From Desulfobacteraceae bacterium UBA2771 (lineage in GTDB: Bacteria; Desulfobacterota; Desulfobacteria; Desulfobacterales; Desulfosarcinaceae), in assembly GCA_002352605.1 (NCBI GenBank), contig DEIP01000005.1, positions 1-61,726 of the forward strand: a DNA stretch of 61,726 nt, given 5' to 3'. Of the stretch, positions 46,857-56,646 are shown piece by piece. Position 1 is the stretch's first letter. The number at the start of each line of letters is the position of its first letter. The notes beneath the pieces were generated by a model, which was not told the origin of the DNA, made no database searches, and was given only the letters and a program-made list of their open reading frames with translations. The position numbers and the translations under genes are program-made.

Positions 46857-47039
46857 GGTTATACTCCTTGTGCTTGTTGGTTTAAGGGCCTTGGAAAACA
46901 TGATCCTTTGGATCAGAATTCTTTTTCTCATACGGCAAAAAGAACAGTCTACCGGTATGAAGTGACAACCACCTTCAGGCAGCGCCGCCTCATCCATTGC
47001 GCATCAATGGCTTTTGCCGGATTGGTTTGCGGTGACGGG

Positions 47040-47432
47040 TTACTTGGTGGTGGTCACCGGACAGGTCGCTTTCAAAATAATGTATTGTGCCGTTGAGCCG
47101 AGAAGCAGTTTGCGGGTCCTGGATTTCTTTTCGACACCCACGAAGATCTGATCGATACTGTTCTCTTCGGCAAAAATGACGATATCCTCGCCCGGAGACA
47201 GCCCCCGTGCCATCTCCTGAACGTCGTTTTCGATCCCGGTACCTTCGAATTGTCGCCGAACTCCTTTCAATTCCTTTTTTACCCGGACGATGTCTTCCGG
47301 CTTTTCGCTGCGGCCACCCTCCATAGAGGTAATGACAAACACCTTGGCCTTGAACAACGACGCCTGTTTTATCGCCAGATCAAGGGCTGCCCTGGACGCT
47401 GTCGAATCGTTGTAGGCAACGAGAAATTTCAT
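47040..47432 (-). CDS. Universal stress protein (UspA family)
   Basis: 130 residues from ATG 47432 (GAAAGGG nine bases upstream). Starts with KFLVAYNDSTASRAALDLAI and ends with a nucleotide-binding-like LLLGSTAQYIILKATCPV, the UspA pattern. It sits between livF and an acyl-CoA synthetase gene in the transporter operon, which is unusual company. Confidence 0.9.
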   Translation of the reverse strand: MKFLVAYNDSTASRAALDLAIKQASLFKAKVFVITSMEGGRSEKPEDIVRVKKELKGVRRQFEGTGIENDVQEMARGLSPGEDIVIFAEENSIDQIFVGVEKKSRTRKLLLGSTAQYIILKATCPVTTTK

Positions 47433-47479
47433 AACCGGATGCCCTTTCCCCCTCGGCGAAACGCCGGCGGCTGAATGAA

Positions 47480-48298
47480 CTACATCCAACGCTTGCGCCG
47501 CTTATAGGACTTGACTGCTTTGAAAGATTTTCGTCCGCCGCCCTGGGTAACGCCCATGTAGAACTCTTTGACGTCCGGATTTTCGCGAAGGTCCTTGGAC
47601 AGGCCTTCCAGGACGATTTTTCCGGATTCCATAACATAGGCATAATCGGACACCTGCAGTGCGATTTTGGCATTCTGCTCCACCACCAGGATGGTCGTGT
47701 CCATCTCCCTGTTGATGGTTTCGATGTTTTCAAAAATCTCTTTGACCAGCAGGGGCGCCAGGCCCAGGGACGGCTCGTCCAGCATGAGCATTTCGGGCGA
47801 GGCCATCAGTGCCCGGGCAATGGCGATCATTTGCTGCTCTCCACCGGAACAGTACCCGGCCAGCCGGTGGGTAATCTTGGCCAGTCGGGGAAATTGATCG
47901 TACATCTTATCGTTGTCCGCACGAATCTTTCGGGACCCGTCTTTGCGGGTAATGGACCCCACCCGGATATTTTCCGCCACCGTGAGATGTTTGAACACCC
48001 GGCGTCCCTCCGGCACCATAACAGCGCCGAGTTTGACCACATGGGTTCCCAGGACATTGGTGATGTCGCTGCCGGCAAACTGGATATACCCATCGCGGAC
48101 AAAGCCGTTTTCCGGTTTGAGCAGGCCGCTGATGGCCCGCAACGTGGTGGTCTTGCCGGCACCGTTGGTTCCCAGCAGGGCGACGATACCGCCTTTGGGC
48201 ACATGCAGGCTAACGCCGCGCAATACCTGGATGATATCGTTGTACACCACTTCAATGTTGTTGACTTCGAGCAGGTTTTCCGAATTCTGTTTGTCCAT
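47480..48298 (-). CDS. livF: Branched-chain-type ABC transporter ATP-binding protein (LivF-like)
   Basis: About 272 residues from ATG 48298. Walker A GTNGAGKTTT, signature SGGEQQMIAIARAL, Walker B MLMLDEPSLGLAPLL. The C-terminus has a basic extension (SYKRRKRW). It energises the LivHM channel together with LivG. Confidence 0.94.
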   Translation of the reverse strand: MDKQNSENLLEVNNIEVVYNDIIQVLRGVSLHVPKGGIVALLGTNGAGKTTTLRAISGLLKPENGFVRDGYIQFAGSDITNVLGTHVVKLGAVMVPEGRRVFKHLTVAENIRVGSITRKDGSRKIRADNDKMYDQFPRLAKITHRLAGYCSGGEQQMIAIARALMASPEMLMLDEPSLGLAPLLVKEIFENIETINREMDTTILVVEQNAKIALQVSDYAYVMESGKIVLEGLSKDLRENPDVKEFYMGVTQGGGRKSFKAVKSYKRRKRWM

Positions 48299-48455
48299 AA
48301 GGCGGTTTTCTAACTTATAAGGAAGACAGTGCGCCGACACCCAATTAACTTACGCGCAGCAATCCCATGCCCCTTCAACGATCCGGTTTCAGTGTCGGCA
48401 GATGGATAACCGGAACATTCGGCCGACCCGGGAAAGCGAGCCGACCGCAGGCGAT

Positions 48456-49685
48456 TTAATTAATTTTGCTCGTGTACTCCGGAATAAACGGTTTGCCCAC
48501 TGCTTTGAACGCTCCGTTTTTCACCGCGTACAGCTGCAGGGTGTCGACCCCTGCCTTGTCGGTCTCGGAATAGGTCACCGGCCCTACCGTGGTAACCGGA
48601 TAAAACGCATTCAGGCCGTTCATGGCCAGCAATTCTTCATAGAGAACGTCTTTTGTGATTTTTTTACCCCGAGCCTTTGCACGCAGAATCACTTCTGTAG
48701 CAACCTGGGCCACCATAATGCCATTGGCGTAGTTGTGTGAATTGGCGAATTTATCATCCCGCCCGTAATTTTTGGCCAGGGCCAGCTGAGCATCGGTACC
48801 CACACCCGGCTCAGATGTAATAATGTATGAAGTCGTCCAATAGAAATTCTCGGAAGCAGGGCCGGCCAATGCCACCAGGTCATTGCCACCGGTGTAGTGA
48901 CATCCCGTAAAGGTAATCTTTCCCTTTTCACCAAAGGTTTTTGCGACGAGTCCCAGGCGGCTGGCATCTTTGATCATGGTGGCCACCGGCGATTGGACTG
49001 TCTGGCTGATTACATATTGGACGTCCTTGCTCATCAGGCGCTTCAGCATGGCGGTGTTGTCCAGGTCCTTGCCGTGCTCGACCACTTCAACGATTTCGAT
49101 CTTCAGGCCGGCTGCGACGGCTTTCTTGACATCTTTAAGGGGGCCGCGGCCGAAAGCGGATGGGTGCAGGAACATGGCCACTTTGGGGATCCCGCCGTCC
49201 TTATGGTTGTTGGCTATGTATTCGGCCAGGCCGATGGCCTGGGCGGAATAGGAGGCGATGGGCAGGAAGATGTAACTGGAATCCACCAGGTTGCCGGCAT
49301 GGAAGGAGGCCGGGATGGTGGGCATCTTCTCCTCGTCAAAATCTTTTTTCAAGGCCAGGGTACTGCCGGTGGAGTAGTTGAGGTAAAAAACAATGCCCTG
49401 ATCCATAAAATCTTCAAAATTCCGTTTGGTTATCTCGGTCTTATACTGGTCATCCCTGATAGTACAATCGATTTTGTCATCGCCTATAATTTTCATGTCG
49501 TTGACATAATGAAAATAGTCTTCAACACCCTTTGAGTAGGGGTCGCCTGCATCAGAGGTCGGTCCGGTAATGGCCACTGACAAAGCCAGCTTGTACACCT
49601 CGCCGGCCTGAGCTTGGAACGCAAACGCAAAGAGAACAATAAGCGTAAGCATTAAATTAACGGTCATCATTTTTCTGTTTTCCAT
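48456..49685 (-). CDS. Branched-chain-type ABC transporter substrate-binding protein (LivK-like)
   Basis: 409 residues from ATG 49685 with GGGGG just upstream; signal peptide ending FAFQAQA. The mature part is a type I periplasmic binding protein (LALSVAITGPTSDAGDPYSKG, later YANGIMVAQVATEVILRAK). Given the two acyl-CoA synthetases in the operon, the ligand may be an aromatic or fatty acid rather than an amino acid; this is inference. Confidence 0.92.
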   Translation of the reverse strand: MENRKMMTVNLMLTLIVLFAFAFQAQAGEVYKLALSVAITGPTSDAGDPYSKGVEDYFHYVNDMKIIGDDKIDCTIRDDQYKTEITKRNFEDFMDQGIVFYLNYSTGSTLALKKDFDEEKMPTIPASFHAGNLVDSSYIFLPIASYSAQAIGLAEYIANNHKDGGIPKVAMFLHPSAFGRGPLKDVKKAVAAGLKIEIVEVVEHGKDLDNTAMLKRLMSKDVQYVISQTVQSPVATMIKDASRLGLVAKTFGEKGKITFTGCHYTGGNDLVALAGPASENFYWTTSYIITSEPGVGTDAQLALAKNYGRDDKFANSHNYANGIMVAQVATEVILRAKARGKKITKDVLYEELLAMNGLNAFYPVTTVGPVTYSETDKAGVDTLQLYAVKNGAFKAVGKPFIPEYTSKIN

Positions 49686-49791
49686 GTTTCCCCCTTTGGT
49701 TGGTTGGGTGTTGATTGGTGGGCTGAACAAAACGGATATTCATTCGCCGGCGGGTCCTTTGGGCTCCCGCAAGCCGTCTATCCTCGGTGGT

Positions 49792-50886
49792 TCAGTAACG
49801 GAACGGCCACAGTTTTGTATATGAGCGTACAATGCGCCACCAGTTGGCGATCCCTCTCGGTTCAAACATTAAAAACAGGACGATCACCAGGCCAAATGAC
49901 AGTGGCTTTAAAGCAGTGGCAAGATTCCAGTCTGACGGTAATATTTTGCCGGCATGTTCGGCAAGGGTTTCCACCTGGAGTTCGAGCGCAATTATCGCGG
50001 TCGGGCCCCAGAAAGAGCCGTTGAGTGTTCCCAGACCGCCCACGATGGCCATGGCAAGATAAGTGATCGAGTGATGCAGGGTAAAGGATTCAAAACCAAC
50101 ACCCCGGTACACGTATGCGTGCAGGGCGCCGGCCACACCGGCAAAAAAACCGGCCAGACCGAATGCATAAACTTTGGTAAGACCGGGATGCATCCCCATG
50201 GCATCGGCGGCTCGGTCATTGTCCCGCACAGCACTCAGGCAACGCCCATAACGGGTTCTAAGGAGGTTTTTCACCATGAATCCAGAAAGGATTACCACCA
50301 CAAGCAGCACATAATACCAGAAGAGGTAGTGATCTTTTCTGCCCAGCTTGCCGGTGAACCAGACTACCCGGCTGATAGCAATGGTCTGTCCCTGGTTAAA
50401 AAACTCCAAAAAATTGATAGTCCACGAGAATATCATCTGGAAGCTCAAGGTGGCGATGGCCAGGTAAAGATGTTTCAGGCGCATGGCAGGAAGCCCGACG
50501 ATGGCCCCGAAAATAGCACCCGTTAGTCCGGAAAGAACGATCAACAGCGGCCATGCATGGGTGATGACGACATGACTATCACCCAGGGTTCTTGCAAAAG
50601 AGGCGACGGTGTATGCCCCGACACCCACGAAAGCGGCATGCCCGATAGATATCAAGCCGGCAAAACCGGTAACGATGTTGAGGCCGATAATCGCAACGAT
50701 GGCAATGAGTATGTTGTCTATTACCAGCATGTACTTGTTGCTTAAGTGAAAAATCAGGGGCCAGGCAAAAAGCAGTAAAAGAAACATGCTAAGGATTACC
50801 CGATCCAAATGCGTGAAGAATATTCTCTGCTCGTCCCGGTACGAGGTAAAGTAGTTGCCGGTGGCTAACCAACGATTTGTTGACAT
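49792..50886 (-). CDS. livM: Branched-chain-type ABC transporter permease (LivM-like)
   Basis: 364 residues, about ten membrane helices. LivM motifs: GLNIVTGFAGLISIGHAAFVG near the N-terminus and GLAGFFAGVAGALHAYV with an EAA-like coupling region later. Ends in RSYTKLWPFRY. Directly follows livH with a 3-base gap. Confidence 0.94.
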   Translation of the reverse strand: MSTNRWLATGNYFTSYRDEQRIFFTHLDRVILSMFLLLLFAWPLIFHLSNKYMLVIDNILIAIVAIIGLNIVTGFAGLISIGHAAFVGVGAYTVASFARTLGDSHVVITHAWPLLIVLSGLTGAIFGAIVGLPAMRLKHLYLAIATLSFQMIFSWTINFLEFFNQGQTIAISRVVWFTGKLGRKDHYLFWYYVLLVVVILSGFMVKNLLRTRYGRCLSAVRDNDRAADAMGMHPGLTKVYAFGLAGFFAGVAGALHAYVYRGVGFESFTLHHSITYLAMAIVGGLGTLNGSFWGPTAIIALELQVETLAEHAGKILPSDWNLATALKPLSFGLVIVLFLMFEPRGIANWWRIVRSYTKLWPFRY

Positions 50887-50889
50887 GAT

Positions 50890-51783
50890 CTATACCCGTT
50901 CAATTTCATGGATGCCGAAAAGACCGTGGGGCTTGAAAAGCAGGATGATTAACAAAATGATATAGGGCAGTACTTCGGCGGTACCGTTGAGCCCCCAGTT
51001 GCCGTCCAGGTATCCGCTGGCAAACTGTTGGATCACGCCCATGATGATACCGGCCACCACGGCGCCTAAAATGGAATCCAGCCCCCCCAGAATGACCACG
51101 GGGAACACGGTAATCCCAAAGGCTTGCAAGGTTTCAAAATTCAGTCCGGTGATGTTGCCGATAATGCCGCCGGCAGCGGCGGCACTTAAACCGGCCGTGG
51201 CCCAGGCGAGACCGAATACCCTGGGGACGGAAATGCCGACGGACATGGAGGCAAACTGGTCATCCGACACCGCACGCATGGAGATGCCCACTGTGGATTT
51301 TTTAAAAAACCATGAGAATCCGCCGATCATAAAAACTGTCACGACCACGCCCACCAGTTGTGTCCAGGAGATAGACACACCCCCGAAAGATATCAATTCT
51401 TGAGGTAGAAATAAGGGGAAAGAAAAATTGACGGAGCCAAACGGCGTTAAAAAAATTAAACCGTCTATGATGGACATCAGTCCGATCGTTACCATGATGA
51501 CGGAGATAATCGGCTCTCCGATCAGCCGGCGCAGGAATATCCGCTCCACGCTCATGGCCAGGAAAAAAGTAATAACCATACTCAGTAAAAAGGATATATA
51601 AATCGGTATCCCCACCATACCGGTAAGGGCATAAGCGATGAATGCACCCGCGGCAATAATTTGTCCGTGGGCGATATTGAGCACCTTGCTTGATTTATAG
51701 ATCAATACAAATCCCAGCGCCGCCAGCGCATAAATCGAACCCACCACGATGCCGCTGACCACCAATTGAAAAAAATAACTCAT
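50890..51783 (-). CDS. livH: Branched-chain-type ABC transporter permease (LivH-like)
   Basis: 297 residues from ATG 51783; GAAGGG precedes. LivH motifs: VVGSIYALAALGFVLIYKSSKVLNIAHGQ is split by a hydrophobic helix, with GLDSILGAVVAGIIMG later. The ATG overlaps the TGA of the upstream acyl-CoA synthetase by one base, so the two are translationally coupled. Confidence 0.94.
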   Translation of the reverse strand: MSYFFQLVVSGIVVGSIYALAALGFVLIYKSSKVLNIAHGQIIAAGAFIAYALTGMVGIPIYISFLLSMVITFFLAMSVERIFLRRLIGEPIISVIMVTIGLMSIIDGLIFLTPFGSVNFSFPLFLPQELISFGGVSISWTQLVGVVVTVFMIGGFSWFFKKSTVGISMRAVSDDQFASMSVGISVPRVFGLAWATAGLSAAAAGGIIGNITGLNFETLQAFGITVFPVVILGGLDSILGAVVAGIIMGVIQQFASGYLDGNWGLNGTAEVLPYIILLIILLFKPHGLFGIHEIERV

Positions 51784-53714
51784 CAGAACCCTTCCATGGT
51801 GTAAAAACAAATCTTGGTTTTAACCGTCGTTGATTGCCCATCCTGGTACTGGAAAAACGCTTCGACCTCTTTTTCCGATAGGCCCTCTTCGTAGAGCGCC
51901 TGGTAGAGATCCTCGTACTTCTCCTTGACAAATTTGCGTCGGATTTTACCGGTTTTGGTTAATTCACCATCATCCATGTCCAGCAGCTTGTAAAGAACAG
52001 CAAATCGTTTGATCCTGAAGTGTTCTTTTTCGGCCCGCGAATTGATTTCGGCCACCTGCTCGTTGACTAGTTGGGCCACTTCGGGTTTGGCCGAAAGACC
52101 CATGAAGGTGGTGTAGGAGATGCCCCGGTCTTCGGCCCATTTTCCCACCACGATGGGATCGATGTTGATCAGTGCGGCCACAAAGTCCCGCTTGTCGCCG
52201 AATATCACCGCCTCCTTGATATAAGGGCTGAACTTGAGTTTGTTCTCCAGAAACATGGGGGAAAACATCTCACCCGCTTTGTTGTGCATGACGTCCGACA
52301 GGCGGTCGATGACGATGAGGTGTCCATCTTCATCAATATACCCTGCATCCCCTGAATGGAGCCACCCGCCCTCAAGCAGCGCCTCCGTCTTTTCCGGCAT
52401 TTCAAAATACCCGGGCGTGACACAGGGTGATTTTGAAAGGATCTCGCCGGTATCTGAAATTTTGCATTGGGTCTCCGGAAGCGGTTTACCCACGGTATCG
52501 GGCCGCACGTCGCCGTCTCTGTGCATATAGGCAATCCCCACGATCTCCGTCTGACCGTAAATTTGCTTAAGATTCACGCCGATCGCCTGGTAAAACGTAA
52601 AAAGCTCCGGCCCGAGGGCGGCTCCGCCGGTATAGGCCCGGCGCAAACGCAAAAAGCCGATCTGATTGATAAGCGGCCTGAATATTATCTGATATCCCAG
52701 CCAGGACTTGAATCTCAGGCCGAGGGGCATCCGTTGACCGATCATACGGTAGGTGGCCGCCTTTTCGCCGATTTTAATGAAGTAGTTATAAAGCTTCCGG
52801 TTGAGCCAGTAGGACTCATCGATTTTGAGCCAGATCTGGGAGCGGATGGTCTCATAAATCCGGGGTGCGCCAAACATGAAATGAGGGCCGATCTCTTTTA
52901 GGTCTTCCATGGCGGTCTCCACCGATTCCGGGAAGTTGATGGTGATCCCGGTGGCCATGGCCACCCCAAAAGAGTTCATCTGTTCACCGATCCAGGCAAA
53001 GGGCAGAAAGGAGACATATTCATCCGTGGGTTCAAGGGAATCCACCTGGGTAATCTGCAGGCCCATGCTGATGTAGTTTTTATGGGTCAGGATGGTACCT
53101 TTGGGAAGGCCCGTGGTTCCTGATGTGAGACACAGATGGCAGGCATCGTCCGGTTTTCCACTGTCCACAGATGACTCGAAAAGATCGGGGTTTTCCGAAT
53201 GAACCTTTTCTCCAATTTCATAAACGTTCTCAATAAACATGAACCAGTCATCTGTTTTATAATCCCGCATGCCCCGAGGATTCTCGTAGATCACCTTTTT
53301 GACAAGCGGCACCCGATCTCTTACCTCGACAATCTTGTCAACCTGCTCCTGGTCGTTGCAAAACACCACGGTGGCTTTTAAGTATTTAAGCAACTGTGCG
53401 ATCTCATCGGGCATGGTGGTCTGATAAATACCCGCCGAGATACCGCCCAGGGCCTGGGCGCCCAGGGCGACAAAAAGCATTTCAGGAATATTATCGCCGA
53501 TCAGGGCGATGACGTCACCTTTGTTGAATCCGATTTGCGACAGGCCGAGACTGACTTTGCGAACAAAATCATAATATTGGTTCCATGTGTAGTTATTCCA
53601 GCATCCAAAATCCTTTTCCCGCAAAGCGACTTTACCACCGGTACTATTAACGCGCCAGCGCAGCAATTGCGGAATGGTAAGTGACTTCAGGTGTTCCATG
53701 TTTTTCGTGTTCAA
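51783..53714 (-). CDS. Long-chain acyl-CoA synthetase (FadD15-like, AMP-binding)
   Basis: 643 residues. P-loop-like motif LTSGTTGLPKGTILTHKN, YGQTEIVG and GDAGYIDEDGHLIVIDR are typical of the bacterial long-chain fatty acyl-CoA ligase subgroup. Placed between livG and livH, it probably traps the imported acid as its CoA ester, a frequent arrangement in Desulfobacterota and other fatty- or aromatic-acid users. Starts one base from the end of livG. Confidence 0.92.
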   Translation of the reverse strand: MNTKNMEHLKSLTIPQLLRWRVNSTGGKVALREKDFGCWNNYTWNQYYDFVRKVSLGLSQIGFNKGDVIALIGDNIPEMLFVALGAQALGGISAGIYQTTMPDEIAQLLKYLKATVVFCNDQEQVDKIVEVRDRVPLVKKVIYENPRGMRDYKTDDWFMFIENVYEIGEKVHSENPDLFESSVDSGKPDDACHLCLTSGTTGLPKGTILTHKNYISMGLQITQVDSLEPTDEYVSFLPFAWIGEQMNSFGVAMATGITINFPESVETAMEDLKEIGPHFMFGAPRIYETIRSQIWLKIDESYWLNRKLYNYFIKIGEKAATYRMIGQRMPLGLRFKSWLGYQIIFRPLINQIGFLRLRRAYTGGAALGPELFTFYQAIGVNLKQIYGQTEIVGIAYMHRDGDVRPDTVGKPLPETQCKISDTGEILSKSPCVTPGYFEMPEKTEALLEGGWLHSGDAGYIDEDGHLIVIDRLSDVMHNKAGEMFSPMFLENKLKFSPYIKEAVIFGDKRDFVAALINIDPIVVGKWAEDRGISYTTFMGLSAKPEVAQLVNEQVAEINSRAEKEHFRIKRFAVLYKLLDMDDGELTKTGKIRRKFVKEKYEDLYQALYEEGLSEKEVEAFFQYQDGQSTTVKTKICFYTMEGF

Positions 53715-54476
53715 TTAATCTTCTCCGATGTAAGCCTCGATAACCTTTGCGTTGGAAGCCACTTCTTCCGGCGTTCCCGATCCGATAACTTCCCCGAAGT
53801 CGAGCACATAGATTTGGTCGGATATATCCATGACCACACCCAGGTCGTGTTCTACCAGGATAATCGTCGTGTTGCGCTCCTTTTTTATCTCCATGACAAA
53901 TCGAACAATATCTTCTTTTTCTTCGATATTCATGCCTGCCATGGGCTCGTCCAGCAGCAGCAGCCGGGGGTCCAGGGTGAGCGCCCTGGCAACCTCAACA
54001 CGTTTCTGGTTGCCGTAGGCCAGATTGCCCACCGTGCTTTTTCGGTAAGGCTCAAGCTCCATGAAATCAATGACATCTTCCACGTAGGCGCGGTTTTCGG
54101 CCTCTATTTGCGATGCCTTGCCCACGTAAATCATGGCCTGGAAAAAATTGTATTTCAGGTTGGTGTGCCGGGCCAGCATCAGATTGTCCAGCACGGACAG
54201 GCCGCTGAACAGTTCCAGATTCTGGAACGCACGGGCGATGCCCAGTTTGGTCACCTGGTGCGGAGAAGCGTGGGTCAGGCGATTGTCACCATATCTTATC
54301 TCCCCTGTGGTCGGGTGATAAAAGCCGGAAATACAGTTCAATATGCTGGTTTTGCCGGCACCGTTGGGGCCGATGATGGAGGTGATCAACCCCGGTTCGA
54401 GGGTCATGTTGACATCGGAAAGTGCGTTCAGCCCGCCGAAGGTAAGGGTAACGTTGTCAATGGATAAGGTGGTCAT
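53715..54476 (-). CDS. livG: Branched-chain-type ABC transporter ATP-binding protein (LivG-like)
   Basis: 253 residues: Walker A GPNGAGKTSILN, signature-like region LAYGNQKRVEVARAL, Walker B LLLLDEPMAGMN, and a LivG C-terminal LDFGEVIGSGTPEEV. First gene of the minus-strand transporter operon. Confidence 0.94.
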   Translation of the reverse strand: MTTLSIDNVTLTFGGLNALSDVNMTLEPGLITSIIGPNGAGKTSILNCISGFYHPTTGEIRYGDNRLTHASPHQVTKLGIARAFQNLELFSGLSVLDNLMLARHTNLKYNFFQAMIYVGKASQIEAENRAYVEDVIDFMELEPYRKSTVGNLAYGNQKRVEVARALTLDPRLLLLDEPMAGMNIEEKEDIVRFVMEIKKERNTTIILVEHDLGVVMDISDQIYVLDFGEVIGSGTPEEVASNAKVIEAYIGED

Positions 54477-54750
54477 ATGGGCTCAACCTGGTTGGTGTGA
54501 CAGCTGAATATTTTTAGCGATGTTAATTAATAAGCGTCCTCAATATTTCGCTTGGTGTTTAATAAATAAATTTTGTTCATATCGTTATGACGGGTATTCC
54601 CGCATTCAATTTTCACGGGGAATTCTAAACTGTTGAATTGCGTGATTCAAGGGTAAACAATGTCGAATACAACTTGCTGGGCTCATTATGGTTTCATCAA
54701 CCGAGGATGTCAAGTTGATAAAACAGCAGGATAGTGGTGGGTAATAACCA
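54477..54750. other. Intergenic region upstream of livG, no gene seen
   Basis: AT-rich; it should hold the liv operon promoter on the minus strand. A weak hairpin (ATAGTGG/CCACTAT, 54732-54754) next to the stop of the LuxR-type gene may be its terminator. Confidence 0.5.
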
Positions 54751-56385
54751 CTATTCTTCATATGAGAGGAGATGGGTTCTGAGGTTGATTTTCTTGTTTT
54801 TGAGTCCCAGCTTGGTGCGGATGTGGTGGCGGTGAAATAAAACCGTATTCTTTGAGATCAGGAGCAATTCGGCGATTTCCTTGTTCATTTTGCCTTCCTT
54901 GACGAGGTTGGCCACGCGGATTTCGGTAGGGGTGAAGTTCAGGTATCGTGAAGAGAGCTTGCTGATGAAGGGTGAAATAATATTGTTCAGGTTGGACTGG
55001 AGAATTTCAAGCATGGTTTCCTGGTGGGGTTCCAGGCGCCCCCGTTTCAGACGGACCAGATAAGGAGATACCAGTTCCTTGACATTGGACAGGACATTTG
55101 CCTCGACCTCTTTCTTGTCCTCTTCCCGTTTTTTGAGCAGGACCCGCAATGCCGTATTGACCTCTTCCAGATGATTGGACTGGGCCCTCAAGGCCGCTTC
55201 CGCCCGCTTGCGCTCCTCGATCTGTTGCTTCAGCCGACGGTTGGCGTCGGCCAGCTCCGCAGTGCGTTCCTGAACCAATTCCTCCAGCTGGCCGTGATAC
55301 TGCTGGAGGGCCGCTTCCGCCTTTTTTCGGGCACGGATATCCCGAAGGGTAACGATATTGCCCACCGGCCGGCCGTTTTGATCCTGAAACAGGGTGGAGC
55401 TGATCTGGACGTCCAGCACCCGCCCATCCCGGGTCAGCCGCTTGGTTTCGAACATGGTGATTTTCCGGCCGCTTTGCATCCGGTCGATGGCGGCCTTGGT
55501 CTCCGGCCAGCACGCTTCGGGGACGAAATCGATCTGTTTGCCCAGCAGTTCATGGCGGGAAAGGCCGAAGGTCTGCTCAAAGGCGGGGTTGACGTAGGTG
55601 GCCACGCCTTGCATGTTGTAGACGACAATGGGATCCGGGGAAGACTCGAGGAACGACCGGTACCGCTGTTCGCTCTCACGGATGCGGGTCTCGGCTTTTT
55701 TCCGCTCGGCCAGTTCGCGGGTGACCTTGCTGTACAGGGTGGCCTTTTCCAGCGCCAGCAGCGCCAGGGCTGCAAATCTTTCCAGAACCGTGATATCTTC
55801 CTGGTCGAATTGCCCGACGGGGTCAACGTGGGCCAGGCCGATGACGCCATGGACCTGTTTGTCGGATTTTAACGGGATTCCGATGATGCTGCGCAGGCCG
55901 TCCAGAGCCGGGTCGTCCAGCCGCCCCGGCCAGTTGCGATAGTCCGCCACCAGTATCGGGGCTTCCGCCTGCCAGACGCACCCACCCATACCTTCGCCCA
56001 TCCGGACGGACCGACCCAGTTGTCCGTAAAAAAAGCCTTTTCCCACGCGCATCTGCATCACCTGCCGCTCAGGTTCCAGCAGGTAGATGTAGCCATGCTC
56101 GGTACCGGTCAGGGTGGCGGCCCGCTCGATGATGGTTTCCAGCAACTCCTCTTTGTCGATCTTGTCCAGCAGTCCCAGTGCCGTCTCGTGAAGGGCCCGC
56201 AACGACGCATTCCGGCGCTGGATTGTGGGGTCGTCCGCCGTGGTGGTGGTGGAAAAGGCTGCGGAAGGTGTTATTAAATTATGGTTCAACGGCTTGGCGT
56301 TATCCATGGGCTTGCAAACAGGTGCTCTATTACGTTTCGCTTTCGTGTCGACCGCCGGCAGGAGCAGGTTCGCGCATACGACCAT
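54751..56385 (-). CDS. GAF-PAS sensor protein with LuxR-type helix-turn-helix
   Basis: 544 residues. A GAF domain (TGTEHGYIYLLEPERQVMQM to LALEKATLY), a PAS domain (YRSFLESSPDPIVVYNMQGV to TLRDIRARK), a coiled coil (about 360-445) and a C-terminal LuxR-type DNA-binding domain (TPTEIRVANLVKEGKMNKEI, ISKNTVLFHRHHIRTKLGLK). No kinase domain, so it may sense a small molecule directly and regulate transcription. It lies 42 bases after the glutaredoxin-like UGA gene on the same strand and may be in its operon. A later start at 56307 is possible. Confidence 0.85.
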   Translation of the reverse strand: MVVCANLLLPAVDTKAKRNRAPVCKPMDNAKPLNHNLITPSAAFSTTTTADDPTIQRRNASLRALHETALGLLDKIDKEELLETIIERAATLTGTEHGYIYLLEPERQVMQMRVGKGFFYGQLGRSVRMGEGMGGCVWQAEAPILVADYRNWPGRLDDPALDGLRSIIGIPLKSDKQVHGVIGLAHVDPVGQFDQEDITVLERFAALALLALEKATLYSKVTRELAERKKAETRIRESEQRYRSFLESSPDPIVVYNMQGVATYVNPAFEQTFGLSRHELLGKQIDFVPEACWPETKAAIDRMQSGRKITMFETKRLTRDGRVLDVQISSTLFQDQNGRPVGNIVTLRDIRARKKAEAALQQYHGQLEELVQERTAELADANRRLKQQIEERKRAEAALRAQSNHLEEVNTALRVLLKKREEDKKEVEANVLSNVKELVSPYLVRLKRGRLEPHQETMLEILQSNLNNIISPFISKLSSRYLNFTPTEIRVANLVKEGKMNKEIAELLLISKNTVLFHRHHIRTKLGLKNKKINLRTHLLSYEE

Positions 56386-56427
56386 TTTTCGTCCCTGGGC
56401 GGCCGCCGGCCGCCGGATTCAAACCGT

Positions 56428-56646
56428 TCACCCTTTTCCCTGGTAACCCACAATTACCCGTTTGCCGTCAACTATTACGGGGATTCTTCGCCGGCCGTTG
56501 GAGAGCGCCAGCATTTTTTTCAGTGCGTAGGGATCATCAATCACGCTGATGTATTCAACCGATCGGTTCTCGTTTGCGTAGGCCTCACGGGCTGCCGCGG
56601 TATGGGGTCACGAATTTTTGCCGAAGATGGTCACCTTTTCGGTCAT
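56428..56646 (-). CDS. Glutaredoxin-like selenoprotein (UXX-type), UGA read as selenocysteine
   Basis: A 72-residue frame interrupted only by one UGA at codon 13 (56608-56610). Before it: MTEKVTIFGKNS; after it: PHTAAAREAYANENRSVEYI, then SNGRRRIPVIVDGKRV and IVGYQG, a complete thioredoxin-fold glutaredoxin pattern with the cis-Pro motif. The UGA falls exactly at the active-site Cys position (U-P-H-T). GGGAG precedes the ATG by six bases. A hairpin just after the UGA could be a SECIS. It resembles the UXX-star selenoprotein families. A normal gene finder would skip it. A pseudogene is the alternative, but everything else is intact. Confidence 0.82.
56576..56598 (-). promoter_or_regulatory. 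Candidate bacterial SECIS hairpin
   Basis: Downstream of the UGA the message can fold as GCG..GCC, loop CGUGA, GGC..CGC (internal mismatch GCA/CUA). The apical loop begins 19 bases after the UGA and contains GU, similar to the spacing in E. coli fdhF. The fold is short and is a hand prediction. Confidence 0.4.
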
